A stretch of 64,000 bases of DNA from Oegoconia quadripuncta. Lineage: Eukaryota > Arthropoda > Insecta > Lepidoptera > Autostichidae. The stretch is from positions 29,010,836-29,074,835 of the forward strand of contig OX438748.1 in the NCBI GenBank assembly GCA_949316235.1, written 5' to 3'. Of this stretch, positions 11,401 to 22,026 are shown piece by piece. How positions within the stretch are numbered: position 1 is the first letter of the stretch; every line of letters starts with the position of its first letter. The translations under genes were made by a program, and so were the position numbers. The notes beneath the pieces were generated by a model. That model made no database searches, was not told the origin of the DNA, and was given only the letters and a program-made list of their open reading frames with translations.

Positions 11401-14400
11401 GCAGCTTGTAAACACACCAAATTTTCAATATTGTAGATTCTGGAACCAATAATACAGTCATAATGGCCGCTCACATTTTTTTTATGCACGACGAGTTCGT
11501 TAGTCCTTCACGAAAAATACTTGAAAACAAGCTTTCAATACTCCATCATGATTTTTGGCAGCCTCCGTGGCTCAATGTAAACAACTTAGGGTTTACGAAT
11601 CGGAGGTCGCGGGTTCAATTCCCAGCGGGGTACATGTTTGGTACTCGGTTTGGCTAGTGGTAGAGCATTTTAAATGTAAGCCTGGCTCGCTACCACCATC
11701 TTATCTAAGTTTGCTGCCAAACAGCAACGTTAATAGCATGGTTGCTCTGATTGGAAGAGATAAGATAGCCAGTCCCGCAAATAAGATGCGGTTTCTGGGT
11801 CAGTACGCTTCCACCTTCGGCTTCATCTTCACTTAACAACAAGTGTGATTGTGGTCAAGTGCTAACCCTCAACGGGTTAGCGTAGACAAAAAAAAGATTA
11901 TAACATATTATTCTAATATACCATGTGTGCAAAATTGCTATTAACCGTTAAGGAGTTCTTCTCGTCAAGAGACGATCTTGGCTGCAGCATCAGTTCATGT
12001 TTATCATAAACTATATTTTCATCAAAACTGAACGAGTGTACAACATTTAATTTCCTTACATAAACAAAAAATCTTTCTAATTTGACTTCCAAATTTTGAA
12101 CGGACACAGTTATATACACACATACCTAAGAAGCAAGTTAAATAAAAGCTTGTAAAAATTAGACGTAACTGTCGCTACCTTTCTCTATTACAAGAACAAA
12201 TAAAAATCTTTGTTTAGAAAAAATACTTACGGTATTAAATTGTTTCAGGGTATCAAGAATTTGACTTATTTGGACATCAGTGATAACCAGCTTACTAACA
12301 TATCGCCTAATGCCTTCAAACCCTTGATAAAGTTAGCAGTTTTAAAGTTACGGGGTAACCTACTGAACGTACCTGCCTTGGCGTCAATAAAGGTAAGACA
12401 TGAACGAACAATAATCTCATCCACATCGATGACTTGCTTTCGGGTTACCAAATTTATGTTTTTAGGAAGCCCACATGTTAAGAGACCTGGATTTATCGAG
12501 CAATGCGTTGGAAGGCCCGCTAGGTCCAACAACGGTGCCCACTCTGGTACATCTGGCAACTCTACAATTATCTGACAACACCTTCGCTAGCATCAGACGC
12601 GGGGCGTTAGCCGGTAAGTCACTTTCCGTGTAGACAACTACATTTCTAACGCATTTAACGCACGCATTATTAACGAGTCTAGGTTGCTGTTGGGGTTGCC
12701 TCGATTCTGCAGCGCATCAGATATGTTTCCGTAGGCACTAACAGATTTTTCACGTTATCGTACCCAATAGAGAAGCATCCCTGTTGCATCGCGTGAAGGG
12801 CAGCCCTAAAAGCATTTCAAAAATATTGACGGGTAAATGGGAGTGTCCTATATACTGGCACTGGACCTCTATCCACGTGGAGTTCAGCAGTCAGACTGCC
12901 TAGCTCAATTGCTATGGAAATTGTTAGTATTTATGACGTCAATGCATCATCAATCCTTGTCATATCGTAACAAGTTTGAGTTAAGCTTGCACATAATCCA
13001 CCCTATGAATTTCATCGTAAGACAAAACACATTAAACTGAAACACTTCTAGATAAGACAATTGTGTGTCAGAAGATGATTTAAAAATAGAACAAGTGCTT
13101 ACACAAGAACAATTAGCGGATATGTTTATAAAGCCAATGTATAAACCTAGACTGCTAAAGCTTTGTGAATAGTTAGGTTTAAAAAAGATGAGGAAATGTT
13201 AAGGATTCGGAATCACTTCCAGTATAGATTTACTGGAAGTTCTAATCCAGTCAACCTATATTTGGGTATGTTGCTATGGCATTTAGGTTGATAGATTCTC
13301 TTATTAAAGTTGTAAAATGACAAATGTAAATTTTCTAATTTATTTCACTTATTTACATTAATAGATACAAATTAAAAATAGAGTTTTCTAAAAAGTAAGC
13401 GCTCGTTTTTTTAGGCTTAATATTCAAAATTACATCTCTAATATACTTCTATGAGATAGCAATTAGATATATAAGCCGGTTCAGAATTATGTCTAGCTAA
13501 GCTAATTTTTACCGTATTTTCCCTGGGCTATTAGTGATGGGTAGAGTACCAGAGTATCCTTCTACAAAAAATCAGGATTAAGTTTAAGATTATAGGAAGT
13601 TACACCACAAAAATTGCGTATTTTTACTGGTTTTTTTTATGCACAACGGGTTGGTACTTGACCTCAATCACACCTGATATTAAGTGAAGATGAGGTCGAA
13701 GGTGGAAGCGTACTAACCCGGAAACCCCAACACATTTGGGGGACTGGCTATCTTATCTCTGACAACCGGAACACAACAATGCTATTAACATTGCTGCTTG
13801 GCAGCAGATTTAAATAAGATGGTAGTAGCTAGCCAGGCGGGCATTTAAAATGCCCTACCACCAACCAACGGTAAGGATTAGTAGGAATTGAATTTATATT
13901 GTTTTCGAACTCGAATCTTTGTTTAACCGAATCTAAATTGTTTCAGGTCTAACCAACTTAACTAATCTGAACTTACACAACAATCAGATTGACGTGCTTG
14001 AGGATTACGCCTTCAGGCACTTGATCAACTTGACGCATTTGGTGCTGTCACATAATGAAATTGTGGCGGTCTCAGGTGAGAAATCTGTTCCAATACTAGT
14101 GAGGGGTTTAACTTTAACACGTTCAGAGATACAATCAGTCTGGATGCGTTGTAACAATATTGCTTCTAATAATTCTGGTGTTTTGTTTTTTATGCACAAC
14201 GGGTTAGCACTTGACCTCAATCACACTTGATGTCAAGTGTAGATGAGGCCGAAGGTGAACCCGGAAACCCCATCTTATTTGAGGGACTGGCTATGTTATC
14301 TCAGACAACCGGAACAAAACAATGCATTGCTGTTTGGTCGCTGACTTAGATTAGATGGTGGTAGCTAGCCAGGCGGACATTTAAAATGCCCTACCACCAA

Positions 14401-17400
14401 CCAAACTGAATACTAAACATGTAACCCGCCGGGAATCGAACCCGCGACCTCCGATTCGTAAACCCTATGTTGTTCACATTGAGCCACGGAGGCGGTTACA
14501 ACGTTTGTGACGTGATGAAATGAGTGGACCTAGGGGTCCTTCCAGCGCATTATTCGATAAATCCAGGTCTCTTAACATGTGGGCATAAAGTTGGTAACTG
14601 GAAAACAAGGCGTGCCTAGGGTTTCAAAATAGGGCACAAGCCGGACAATGTTTTTGTGGTTTTCACACAGCTAGTGAAATTTGACGACGACGTTTCGGTT
14701 TAACAAGTGCGAACGGATAACCGTTCTTTGGTATAAACCAAAGATTTCCTATATTGTTTTTAGTCCCAATCGAGTATTTAGTAAGGCAAGCCGGTCTTTT
14801 GAGTTTATATGAAGGTACCGCCACTGGGCACGGCTAGAGATTATTCCCATTATCAAAACCTATAAAAGTCAACTAGTGCGCCTATCCACTCCCATGGCGA
14901 AACCTTTATATAAATAATAACAATAAATAAATATCCTTAGACATACACACAGCGCCATCTAGTTCCACAGTAAGCAACTATATGCTTGTGTTGTGGATAC
15001 CAGATGGTTGATACTACATACATGATATAAATACATTTTTTTTTGTAAATAAATACTTATTATAAATGAAAACCTCCATAACTCGGGTACACATGTCCGT
15101 ATTCATCACACAAACATATGCCCCTAGCGGGATTCGAAGCCGCAACCTTTTGGTATACTTTTGGTACACTACACCAAACAGGTCGTCAAAGTGGCCCAGT
15201 AGTAGTGATGGTTTCATTATCTTTATCATATCAGCTACCAGACGTCCACAGCTGAACCTATGTTCAGCAATGCCTATGCTTCCCGTATAAATTTCCAGAT
15301 TGTGGAAAATGGCCCATACCCTATCCCAATGAGAGGACTCTATGCCCCAACAGTGGGACGTGTAATGGGATGCTGATGAGGATCAATACTATTCCATAAT
15401 AATTACAAATCCAGCAGAAATCAACCATTTAACGATTAACTCGAATGGATTATTCGTTACACAACTTTAATTGCTTATTCAGCACTCACATTTCGCTAAT
15501 GTCCTTACCTGCAATTTCCCAGACAAAACTGGCAAAAGTTCGCAAAACATTAAAATTAAGTTGGAAAACAATCATTAACGTTTTAAGGATATACTTTCTC
15601 TTTTTCCTTTCCTGCTTTCCTTTCCGACGTTTTTCTGTGACGGAAATTAAAAACGTCACGGATTTGTCGGACAAAAAGCCTTTTCACAATGGACATTTAG
15701 TCCGCTAATCACGCCGTCTGATTTCACTTTAAATTGATCTAGTGAAAAAAGAAGCCTACGTGTAGGACTGTCGCTTCAATATCCTTCAAAGAGACGTTTG
15801 TCTCTTTGAGGAACAATAGTCGCTTAATGTAAAATCTCCGATTTGTGTCTTTGTGAAATTCAAAGCCCCGTGATAATCATTGTCGGAGGGTAGCTGTGAA
15901 TATTTTCACGTAGAGACTGATTGGCTGTTTTTGTTGACGAGAACTAATCGGCTCTGTCATCCTCCGATTTAGTATCAACTTTTCTTCAATAGGAAATACT
16001 CATCAGGAGAGTGTTTGCGCAATAGGATACTAGGTTATGGGCCAAAACTCACCACGTGTTTCCACCAATGTACAGAAACCCTGAAGTCGTTAACACAATA
16101 TTAATAGAATTCTAACTCAAAAAAACCACGAGGAACTGCTGGACATAAAGGGCCCAGGGCCACTTGAGGTGGCAGTCCTTAAGGTATGCTTATTTTGAGC
16201 AGTGGACAATGCATGGCAAAGATGACGATGCTTAATTTTGCGGTAAAACGAGAATGGTAAAACTAAAACTACATCGTTATAGTTTTATATAAAATTAATT
16301 TTCCTGGGTGGAAATTACGTTTTTTTTTTACTGTTGCAGGAGCGTCCCTAGCTCAGCTCACCAACTTAATTCACTTGGATCTGTCTCACAACTTCCTGCG
16401 GTCACTGTCGGCTGAGCCGCTCAAATCTCTGAGTGGCCTGAGTGAGCTGCTCCTCCACGATAATGACATATCGATGGTCGATGACGGCGCGTTGGCGCAG
16501 CACCGCGGCTTGGCGCGTTTCACAGTCGAAGGTAATGGCGGCGCGATGAGTCGCGTTTTGTTAATACACACTGATCTAGTGAATAACGAACCCAGGCTAG
16601 TATAAATCCACTCCGTTTTAATGCGGTAACGTTATAGAACGTGTAACCAAAAGGTATATCAAGCCGAAAGGGTCGTCTTATTCAGAGCCTCTGTGAGTGC
16701 AGACCAAACGCGATTACTTTAGGTACATCAAAATAAACATCGCGGTCATTGAACTTGGAACAGATTCCGTCGTACTGAGTTGATATTAGTGTTGTGCAGA
16801 TATCGATATAAAACTAATTATGTCAACAAAATTTTCTCGATACGCTTACGAACGACAGTAGTCGTAGAGATTCGTGCTACGCTCATTCGATGAAACGTTC
16901 ATTTTATTATTCCAAAAACCTATTGGAACCATCGAATCTAAAGGAGTTAGTCAAAGGATAAATTTTTTTATGGATGCCTTAGAGTTCCTAACGGAAAATA
17001 TTTTGAAATATTACTTAGACATTTTATTCAGTGCCACAATACATTGTACAGAACCACAAATATAATATTACATAAGTTTAGTATAATATAGGTATGTCTA
17101 ATTCGTTGCCGTTGAAACTGTATATACACACATAAATCCGATTGTACATAAGAATCTCTAGCACAGTTGCGGTGGAATTTTCTGGTGAAATTTCATAGAG
17201 AGTAACTTAAACTAATTCTAGTAATGATAGTCTGTTGAACGCTGCGTCACTGTGTTCAGTAGTATTCGTCGATTCAACGTTTTGTGTGCGGCGACGGCGT
17301 AACCTCTTTGTTCGGGCGTCGAGACGCCACCCGATGCTATTGTGGCCTGACTTCACTATTCACGCCACCGGCACCGTGGCCGTTTTATGGGATATTTCTT

Positions 17401-20400
17401 TGTAAGAAATACTCTTTTGTAACATTACACGTTAAAATGTAAGAGGTTATTATTGAAATATTCTAAAACCCAAGGAGAAATCTTGTGATTTCAATTTTGC
17501 AAAGTTATACTCTTCATCCGAACACTATTTAATTAATACCTTCAGTTCCGTAATAGGAATTTCACAGAGGAGTTTTCGTTTGTATTATTATTTAAAACGT
17601 TCAATGCAGCTGAGAAAACCAAGAGGTAGAAATAGGGGCATCATAATTCTCTGTACATCTTAACTGTTTTTAACGTGGAAATTACCATGGGGTCCAGAGG
17701 CTCCCTCTAATTACAAGGAGCTTTCAGAGGTTGGTTGAAGTTACTACAGCGATCTACGTGCTAGCATTTTACCTCGCTCAAATGATTTTAATAGCCATTC
17801 AGCAAGGTAACATCGCCAGCATCCATTTTCCACGTTCACTCCATCACGGATCCTATTTACATCAGTAACCTTCCAATCAAAGCCTTATGTGGTAAATATA
17901 TTTTTTCCAGATAATCCACTGAACTGCGACTGTCTGATGGCCGGTTTTGCTCGCTGGCTTCGCGAAGCTGAACATCTCTCACAAACCGACAAAGCTGCGG
18001 CAGTTTGTGCCACACCACCACATTTAGAAGGGGCTCTCATATCAAGACTATCTAAGAACAAACTCTGCGACGACTTCGAACATATTGACACAAAAACCAA
18101 CGATATTAACCCAAACGATGATTATAATAAAGTATTGGAGACTATAGACGTGCAAGAGAAGATTCTCGGTTCAAATGTGGGTGTGGATGATATGTATGTT
18201 GATAAAGATGGTTTGGATGATGATTTATACGATGAAGAATTAGATGTACCATCGGAAGAGGATTTACCTATTTCTAAATCAAAGGTATTACAAAGCTTTT
18301 ACATTTTATCTAAACTGTTAATTTGGGCTACATCTTTTTACTTCCAGATCACATTCCGTGTTTTTTAAAAAACTATTTTTTAAAGAATATTTGGACAATT
18401 ACACCAATTATCTAGGCAAAGTCTGTACCATAGATACTAGATAATATAAATATTTATATAAACAATCATGACTGAGGATTATATATAATATATTTATATA
18501 AACATCCAAGACTCTGGAATAAATGTTCGTATTAATCACACAAACGCATCACACAAACGCGGGATTCGAACTCGCAACCGTTGGTTTCGCCGATAGGGTC
18601 ACTATCCACTACACCAATCGGTCGTCATTATTTATAGAAATGGATATGAATTTCCGTGTTCATTTTAGAAACGCTTTAATTTTACTGACCAAAATATTTT
18701 TACTCTCAATTTTGATATAATAGTTATAATCTTCCAGGTTCGTCTTTTAGACACGTGGTACGATGATGAAGAGGTCCATTTATCTTGGTCATTGGATCCT
18801 CCATCGACGCGTCTATACAGGTGCACTGGAGTTACAGTAACGAGGGTTGGTGGCCTCAACAAACACGTTGCTTGTCATAGAGCTCCACCTGCTAATGTGG
18901 TGCTAAGGGGTTTGAAGGTTGATCCAGCAGAGCTATACACGTAAGTTTTTAAATGCGACATTGATGATCAATTAAGTACTATATGTTGAAAATTCTAAAG
19001 GCAATGGTTAAAATAGAGATCTAATGCTTTCTTGTGGTCATAATTTAAGTCGTATAATGTACAAGTTATACAAATTAAATTGCACCGAATCGCCAACGCC
19101 CTATGCAGGGAGCAGGGAAAATACGGTTTGACCTCGGAAAAACGAATAACCGCGATTTTCTTGAAACATTTAATAAATGTTGTAAATGTAGTAACAATTG
19201 CTAAATTTTAATAAGCATTTGTAAGAAACGCAAGTACTAAGTAACTAAATAAGCTAAAGTAGAAAAATGTGTTTCTTTAAAAAAAAAATGCTCAATTTGA
19301 TGGGTATTTCTTTAAATTCAAAACATTTAGGGAAATTATCATTACAAAATATTAGTTCTCATTTTTATTTCTTAAGCAATGCAGCTCGACCACATTTACA
19401 GCTAAAACACATGTATGTTAAGTATAACATGCTTAGTTTTTTCCATCAATAAGTTTACTGTGTTTAACAAAAGTCTACCTAATGAAAAATCAGTTAGTAT
19501 TTATTGTTATTAAGATACAAATTAAAAATAGAGTTTTCTAAATAAATCTAGACTAAGCGCTCGTTATTTTAGGCTTAATTATTCAAAATTACATCTCTAA
19601 TATATATCTATAAGATATCAATTATATAAGTCGGTTCTGAATTATGTCTAGCTAGGCTAATTTTTTACCGTATTTGCCCTGGGCTATTACCTTACTTATA
19701 AGGGTCACTTTGTTTTCCGTCTGTCTGTTTGTCCGTGTGTCAAGCCCATTTATTAACCCCTGCCATAAAGTGAGTAGGTAAAATGACATTAAAACAACGT
19801 CATGTAAACGAATCAAAATAAGAGGATAACGTACAACAGAATTTAAATGTAATCAATGGTTTTAATCAGTTTGCAAAATTCCTGAATTTAAATTACATAC
19901 TTCCAAAATAATTCTAACTCATAAATTACATTAAAGTAAACTTACCCAAGTAATCTAATAAAATTAATTATGTGCTAAATGCGAGCTTATGATGTGAAAC
20001 AAACTTTAATATGAACGGACAAAAAATTTCGTTTAACCACGAAATCCGTTTAAAAAGTTAGAGTAAATATGACCCTCTCAAAGTTGGATATCGCGGACGG
20101 GCATTAGAATAATATACTGGGAGAGAAGAGGTCACTTGAAACAATTTAGTCGAAATTAAGTGAGTCATTTTAGGCTTTTGTGAAGAGAAATGTAAATTAG
20201 ATCGGAATAAAATTGCTAGAAAATTTTACAAGGGTTTAATAAATTCAAATTTTCAAGCTTAGTTTCTGATCCTGCAAAGGAGTGACCGAATTTGTTGACA
20301 TTTAATTTTATGCCTTAAAATTTTATTTTAGATGTCATTTGCCAAAGCTTTAGAGAAATAACAAGCTACTAATTGTATAACATACATACCAATATATCGT

Positions 20401-22026
20401 CACGATCTTTATCCCAGATGGGGTGTTCAGAGAAATCCCAAACATTAGCCTTTGGGTGTTCCAAACATTAAAAGTTTAATGCTTGAATCAATACCCATGG
20501 TTCACATTTCGTAATTTACAGAAAGGCACACGTGACCGGGTGAGCTTATCGATTGACGTTAAAATGTACAAATCTAGAGATATTTTTTCGGTGGATAGTC
20601 CATTTGGAAAGTTGCCTCTTAAGACACCCACGGGAAGAGACGGGTTGGGTCTATTCCTTTACGTGCCGAAACCACACAGTCTACTAATTAAGACTTTTTT
20701 TTACAGATTCTGTATAGCGCTAGAAGAGATGGATAACACCGATACTCCTCTGGCACTAGTATTAGGGTGTGCAAAACCACAAATAATCAGACAACGTGCT
20801 GCGTTCGGAACTGTCATACCAGTTGCTGTCACTCATGCACCTACTGTGGAGTCTTTGAGGTGAGAAAGATGACGAGATTCTGTTGATGTTTCTTCCATTA
20901 CAATTGAGACTAACTTCAATTGTGTATAACTGAGGTGAACCGAAGCCAAAACCTAGAACTTTACTCTTCAAAAAATTATTAGGCTCTGAATAATGGACCA
21001 TGATAGCCATGAGCCAAGAGAATCACGATTGTTCGAATCACCATATGCTTATGCTTATATAGCAATTGACTTGCTTATTTTCTCAAGTTGTTTACATATT
21101 TAACCTGCTCCATGTTTTCGTGGTCTAAGCATTCTTATTTCAGAGCAAAGTTTACTTGACCCACATTTTGATAGGTGTGATGAAAATATTTATTTATTTA
21201 TTTATCATTTATTGCACACAAGAAAAAAATATTTTTATTGTTTTTTTAAGGGTTTTAGTGGTAGTCCTGTCCTTTATGGTGATTTTATTATTGTCCTTTA
21301 TGATAAAACGTAATTAGGCGTTTTATCATAAATTCGGATTTATCGCCGTGCTCTTTTCATTATATTTTACCTTTTTACTCCGGGTATATTAAGTGAATTT
21401 CATTCTGTTGTAACTATTGATATAATTTAAATGGAATATGTGTTTATTCTTGTTTCAGAGTCTCCGAAGTTCGCTCCAACGTCACTAGCGATGGAGTCTT
21501 GACAGTACGTATTTCTGTCACGGGACTTACACCTAAAAGACAACAATATGTGTTAACTCGCACTCAAAGACTCTCCGCTCCAGATGTCAGATATATTCCC
21601 TTCAACAACTGTTACGTTGTGGTTGCAATACTATCTAGAAATTCTTTAGTAGCTCAGAAAGATACTCCGTGCCAATCGACTCTTGATATATCCATGGAAG
21701 GCTTCCTACGAGGGCCTTATGAAGTCTGTGCAACTTTATCAAAGTATAAAATCGATGAAATGCGTCCAATATGCGTCGTACCACAATTATTAGAACCGAT
21801 CGGCTCTATGGAAATGAAAGCTGGTTTTAAAGGTTTGAACACAGCGTTAGTCGGAGTGGCCCTTGGTTTGATGGTTATAGTTGTTGGTCTGGTTTGGTTT
21901 GTGAGGAAGATGCTGAAGAAACCAGCAGATTTTGAGACGCATCATAGATGCTTTAGGCAGGAGCCTGTGCCGGAGGAGACTCCAAGAGCTAGTTATGTTA
22001 TGTTGACAGCTACATCTAAGTTGTAA
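8248..22026 (+). CDS. LRR / FN3-like single-pass membrane protein, 5' partial
   Basis: Ten exons join in frame: 8248-8464, 9541-9659, 12249-12392, 12466-12613, 13947-14075, 16340-16531, 17911-18284, 18738-18940, 20707-20859, 21459-22026. They give 748 residues plus a TAA stop. Order (numbered from the first residue seen): possible LRR N-cap Cys at 23, about ten 24-residue LRRs at 68-316 (LxxLxLxxNxL), an LRR C-terminal cap with Cys 322, 324, 349 and 369, an acidic linker at 376-436, an FN3-like ectodomain at about 442-680, a membrane helix at about 686-708 with RKMLKK as stop-transfer, and a 40-residue tail. Such proteins act in cell adhesion or as co-receptors at the surface; that role is inferred from architecture. 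I do not recognise the orthologue. The signal peptide exon is missing and should lie upstream. All junctions are GT-AG. Confidence 0.9.
8500..8790 (+). repeat. 5S rRNA-derived SINE
   Basis: The head carries AGTACTTGGATGGGTGACC (inside 8550-8577), the conserved 3' internal part of 5S rRNA, after a GGCGTAGTCATATTTGCTAT stretch also found at 25665-25745 and 38719-38800. The body holds CCCGCGTGGTAGATTATG, CCCAATGAGAGG, a CCCAACAGTGGG-like stretch and a GATGATG-like end, shared with 39130-39392. Located in the first recognised intron of the LRR gene. Confidence 0.65.
9131..9437 (+). repeat. SINE family A
   Basis: Near full-length plus-strand copy ending in (TTA)n. The tRNA-like head has an extra segment of about 28 nt between GTTTGGTGTAGTGG and a second AGTGGTTAGAAACTCTGC, so the A-box region is duplicated or interrupted. 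The B box GGTTCGAATCCCGC is intact. Intronic. Confidence 0.7.
9541..9659 (+). CDS. LRR gene exon, repeat 2
   Basis: Acceptor TGATTTCCAG, donor GTAAGC. Encodes two LRR half-modules with NLDRLDLSNNKIHTLDPNSF, a textbook LRR. Phase 1 in, phase 0 out. Confidence 0.9.
9969..10406 (-). CDS. Unassigned antisense ORF in LRR intron
   Basis: A 145-codon open frame on the strand opposite the host gene, the longest frame in the window that no known exon or repeat explains. The frame stays open upstream of this ATG to about 10465. Its middle (about residues 50-105) is rich in Pro, Tyr and Lys and not low-complexity, with PFRCPKYPILLPPSHEQY. The last 40 residues look like chance translation. I recognise no family, signal peptide or membrane segment, and no splice sites mark it. 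It may be a retrocopy fragment or a chance frame. Confidence 0.2.
   Translation of the reverse strand: MDDACMISHHKHYRASSMLHCVWDRYDATDNAVHVAFRSSKNLYFCHRFIKMKNPFRCPKYPILLPPSHEQYEYIKYPAATDDFQKYVPKVLLNRGESEYLPYTTGTAQYRYTHTHNLIVNMKSIYFSLYIFTYPRPWSNRTEEY
10407..11560. other. LRR-gene intron, nothing recognised
   Basis: AT-rich intronic sequence. No shared repeat, no hairpin above background and no coding frame with domain support. Confidence 0.4.
11561..11895 (+). repeat. tRNA-derived SINE, family C
   Basis: Full-length family C copy. tRNA-like head GCCTCCGTGGCTCAATGTAA with B box GCGGGTTCAATTCCC, then GCATTTTAAATG, CTAGCTACCACCATC-like, GAGATAAGATAGCCAGTCCC, TCAGTACGCTTCCACCTTCG and CACTTAACA, ending in an A run. 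Family C is the commonest repeat here (about 17 pieces). Intronic. Confidence 0.75.
12249..12392 (+). CDS. LRR gene exon, two repeats
   Basis: Exactly 144 nt, that is two 24-codon LRRs, phase 0 at both ends. Encodes KNLTYLDISDNQLTNISPN and a second repeat with LAVLKLRGNLL. Acceptor TTGTTTCAG, donor GTAAGA. NLT is a potential N-glycosylation site. Confidence 0.92.
12466..12613 (+). CDS. LRR gene exon, two repeats
   Basis: Separated from the previous exon by a 73-nt intron (12393-12465), the only short intron of the gene. Encodes MLRDLDLSSNALEGPLGP and LATLQLSDNTFASIRRGAL. Acceptor GTTTTTAG, donor GTAAGT, phase 1 out. Confidence 0.92.
13059..13197 (+). pseudogene. Ty1/copia polyprotein C-terminus
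   Basis: The forward frame reads a QEQLADMFIKPMY motif, then LLKLCE-stop-LGL, the end of the RNase H region of copia-type retrotransposons (consensus QxADxxTKPL then LGL). An in-frame TAG and the lack of upstream pol show that it is dead. The purine-rich AAAAAAGATGAGGAAA at its end looks like a polypurine tract, followed by TGTTAAGG as a possible 3' LTR start. Intronic. Confidence 0.6.
13197..13360 (+). mobile_element. Possible copia LTR remnant
   Basis: Begins TGTTAAGG directly after a polypurine-like tract and contains the hairpin-like pair CACTTCCAGTATAG and TTTACTGGAAGT. No second LTR is present to fix its end; the 3' limit is where a different repeat begins. Confidence 0.35.
13361..13525 (+). 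mobile_element. Partial copy of TIR element H
   Basis: Matches the right-hand part of the 569-bp element at 19113-19681 (GATACAAATTAAAAATAGAG, then ATTATGTCTAGCTAAGC and the end ACCGTATTTTCCCTG). The left half is missing. Confidence 0.6.
13630..13870 (-). repeat. SINE family C, head missing
   Basis: Minus-strand copy from the A tail (TTTTTTTTATGCACAACGGG on the plus strand) to the CTACCACCAACCAA segment. The tRNA-like head is truncated. Intronic. Confidence 0.7.
13947..14075 (+). CDS. LRR gene exon, two repeats
   Basis: Acceptor ATTGTTTCAG, donor GTGAGA. Encodes NLTNLNLHNNQIDVLEDYAF and NLTHLVLSHNEIVAVSG. Two NLT glycosylation sequons. Phase 1 in and out. Confidence 0.92.
14181..14497 (-). 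repeat. SINE family C, full length
   Basis: Minus-strand copy from the A-tail side (GTTTTTTATGCACAACGG) to the tRNA-like head (GTGGCTCAATG reversed near 14483). B box reversed as GGGAATCGAACCCGC. Starts about 105 bp downstream of a coding exon. Confidence 0.75.
14911..15187 (-). repeat. SINE family A
   Basis: Minus-strand copy. Reversed B box is GGGATTCGAAGCCGC (one change from the functional consensus), and the head contains a small duplication (TTTTGGTATACTTTTGGTAC). Ends GACGACCTG. Intronic. Confidence 0.7.
15215..15392 (+). repeat. Fragment of 5S-SINE or RTE-tail repeat body
   Basis: Contains TATCAGCTACCAGACGTCCA and then CCCAATGAGAGG, GCCCCAACAGTGGGACGTGT and GATGCTGATGA, the body seen in the 5S-derived repeats at 8500-8790 and 39130-39392. 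No 5S-like head is present. Confidence 0.45.
15786..15809. other. Perfect 10-bp hairpin in intron
   Basis: Arms TCAAAGAGAC and GTCTCTTTGA around a GTTT loop. No terminator or RNA-gene context. It may be the core of a short inverted-repeat element. Confidence 0.4.
16340..16531 (+). CDS. LRR gene exon, last repeats
   Basis: 192 nt, that is 64 codons' worth, phase 1 in and out. Encodes NLIHLDLSHNFLRSLSAE, GLSELLLHDNDISMVDDG and the start of the cap (RGLARFTVE). Its third positions are more GC-rich than in the neighbouring exons. Acceptor CTGTTGCAG, donor GTAATG. Confidence 0.92.
16532..17910. other. LRR-gene intron, nothing recognised
   Basis: No repeat shared within the window. A moderately GC-rich patch near 17280-17385 (GGGCGTCGAGACGCCACCC) is the only compositional feature. 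Confidence 0.4.
17911..18284 (+). CDS. LRR gene exon, C-cap and acidic linker
   Basis: Acceptor TTTTTTCCAG, donor GTATTA. Encodes the LRR C-terminal cap (NPLNCDC, then VCATPP and NKLCDDF, four Cys) followed by about 60 residues dominated by Asp and Glu. Phase 1 in, phase 0 out. This is the largest internal exon of the gene. Confidence 0.92.
18391..18626 (-). repeat. SINE family B
   Basis: Minus-strand copy starting about 110 bp after the exon end. Reversed B box GGGATTCGAACTCGC and a head ending GACGACCGATTGG. A short internal duplication of the ATATTTATATAAACA segment is present. Confidence 0.65.
18738..18940 (+). CDS. LRR gene exon, FN3-like part 1
   Basis: Acceptor AATCTTCCAG, donor GTAAGT. 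Encodes EEVHLSWSLDPPSTRLYRC and ELYT at the junction, the usual start of a fibronectin-III fold (a Trp in strand B, a Tyr near strand F). Phase 0 in, phase 2 out. Confidence 0.9.
19113..19681 (+). mobile_element. TIR element H, full length
   Basis: A 569-bp element with 15-bp imperfect inverted ends (CAGGGAAAATACGGT and ACCGTATTTGCCCTG). No coding sequence of note. A full-length inverted copy lies at 22879-23415 and a partial one at 13361-13525. CAGGG-type ends suggest a hAT-like MITE, but no 8-bp duplication is visible. Confidence 0.65.
20404..20695 (+). repeat. Dispersed repeat E
   Basis: About 290 bp starting ACGATCTTTATCCCAGATGG and ending TACGTGCCGAAACCACAC. Matches 61584-61835 along its whole length and parts of 33537-33735. 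Opposite-strand relatives are at 7386-7500 and 7925-7980, 47283-47510 and 48975-49140. It stops only about 12 nt before the LRR-gene exon at 20707. Confidence 0.6.
20707..20859 (+). CDS. LRR gene exon, FN3-like part 2
   Basis: Acceptor CTTTTTTTTACAG, donor GTGAGA. Encodes FCIALEEMDNTDTPLALVLG, the end of the FN3-like strand pattern, and a linker. Phase 2 in and out. The acceptor lies right at the edge of a dispersed repeat. Confidence 0.9.
21186..21235 (-). mobile_element. Non-LTR 3' tail fragment
   Basis: (ATTT)n followed by CATTTATTGCACACAAGA; reversed, this is the TGTGTGCAATAAATG end typical of the family at 7750-7915. Only the last 50 bp remain. Confidence 0.4.
21459..22026 (+). CDS. LRR gene last exon, membrane helix and tail
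   Basis: Acceptor TCTTGTTTCAG. Encodes the membrane-proximal ectodomain with paired Cys, the hydrophobic helix LVGVALGLMVIVVGLVWFV, basic RKMLKK and a cytoplasmic tail ending ASYVMLTATSKL, then TAA at 22024-22026. The SYVML stretch offers a tyrosine-based sorting or phosphorylation site (inference). Confidence 0.93.

Noticed and set aside
17889..18368. 159-codon open frame as a stand-alone gene
   Set aside because: It is the LRR-cap exon (17911-18284) with intron sequence on both sides.
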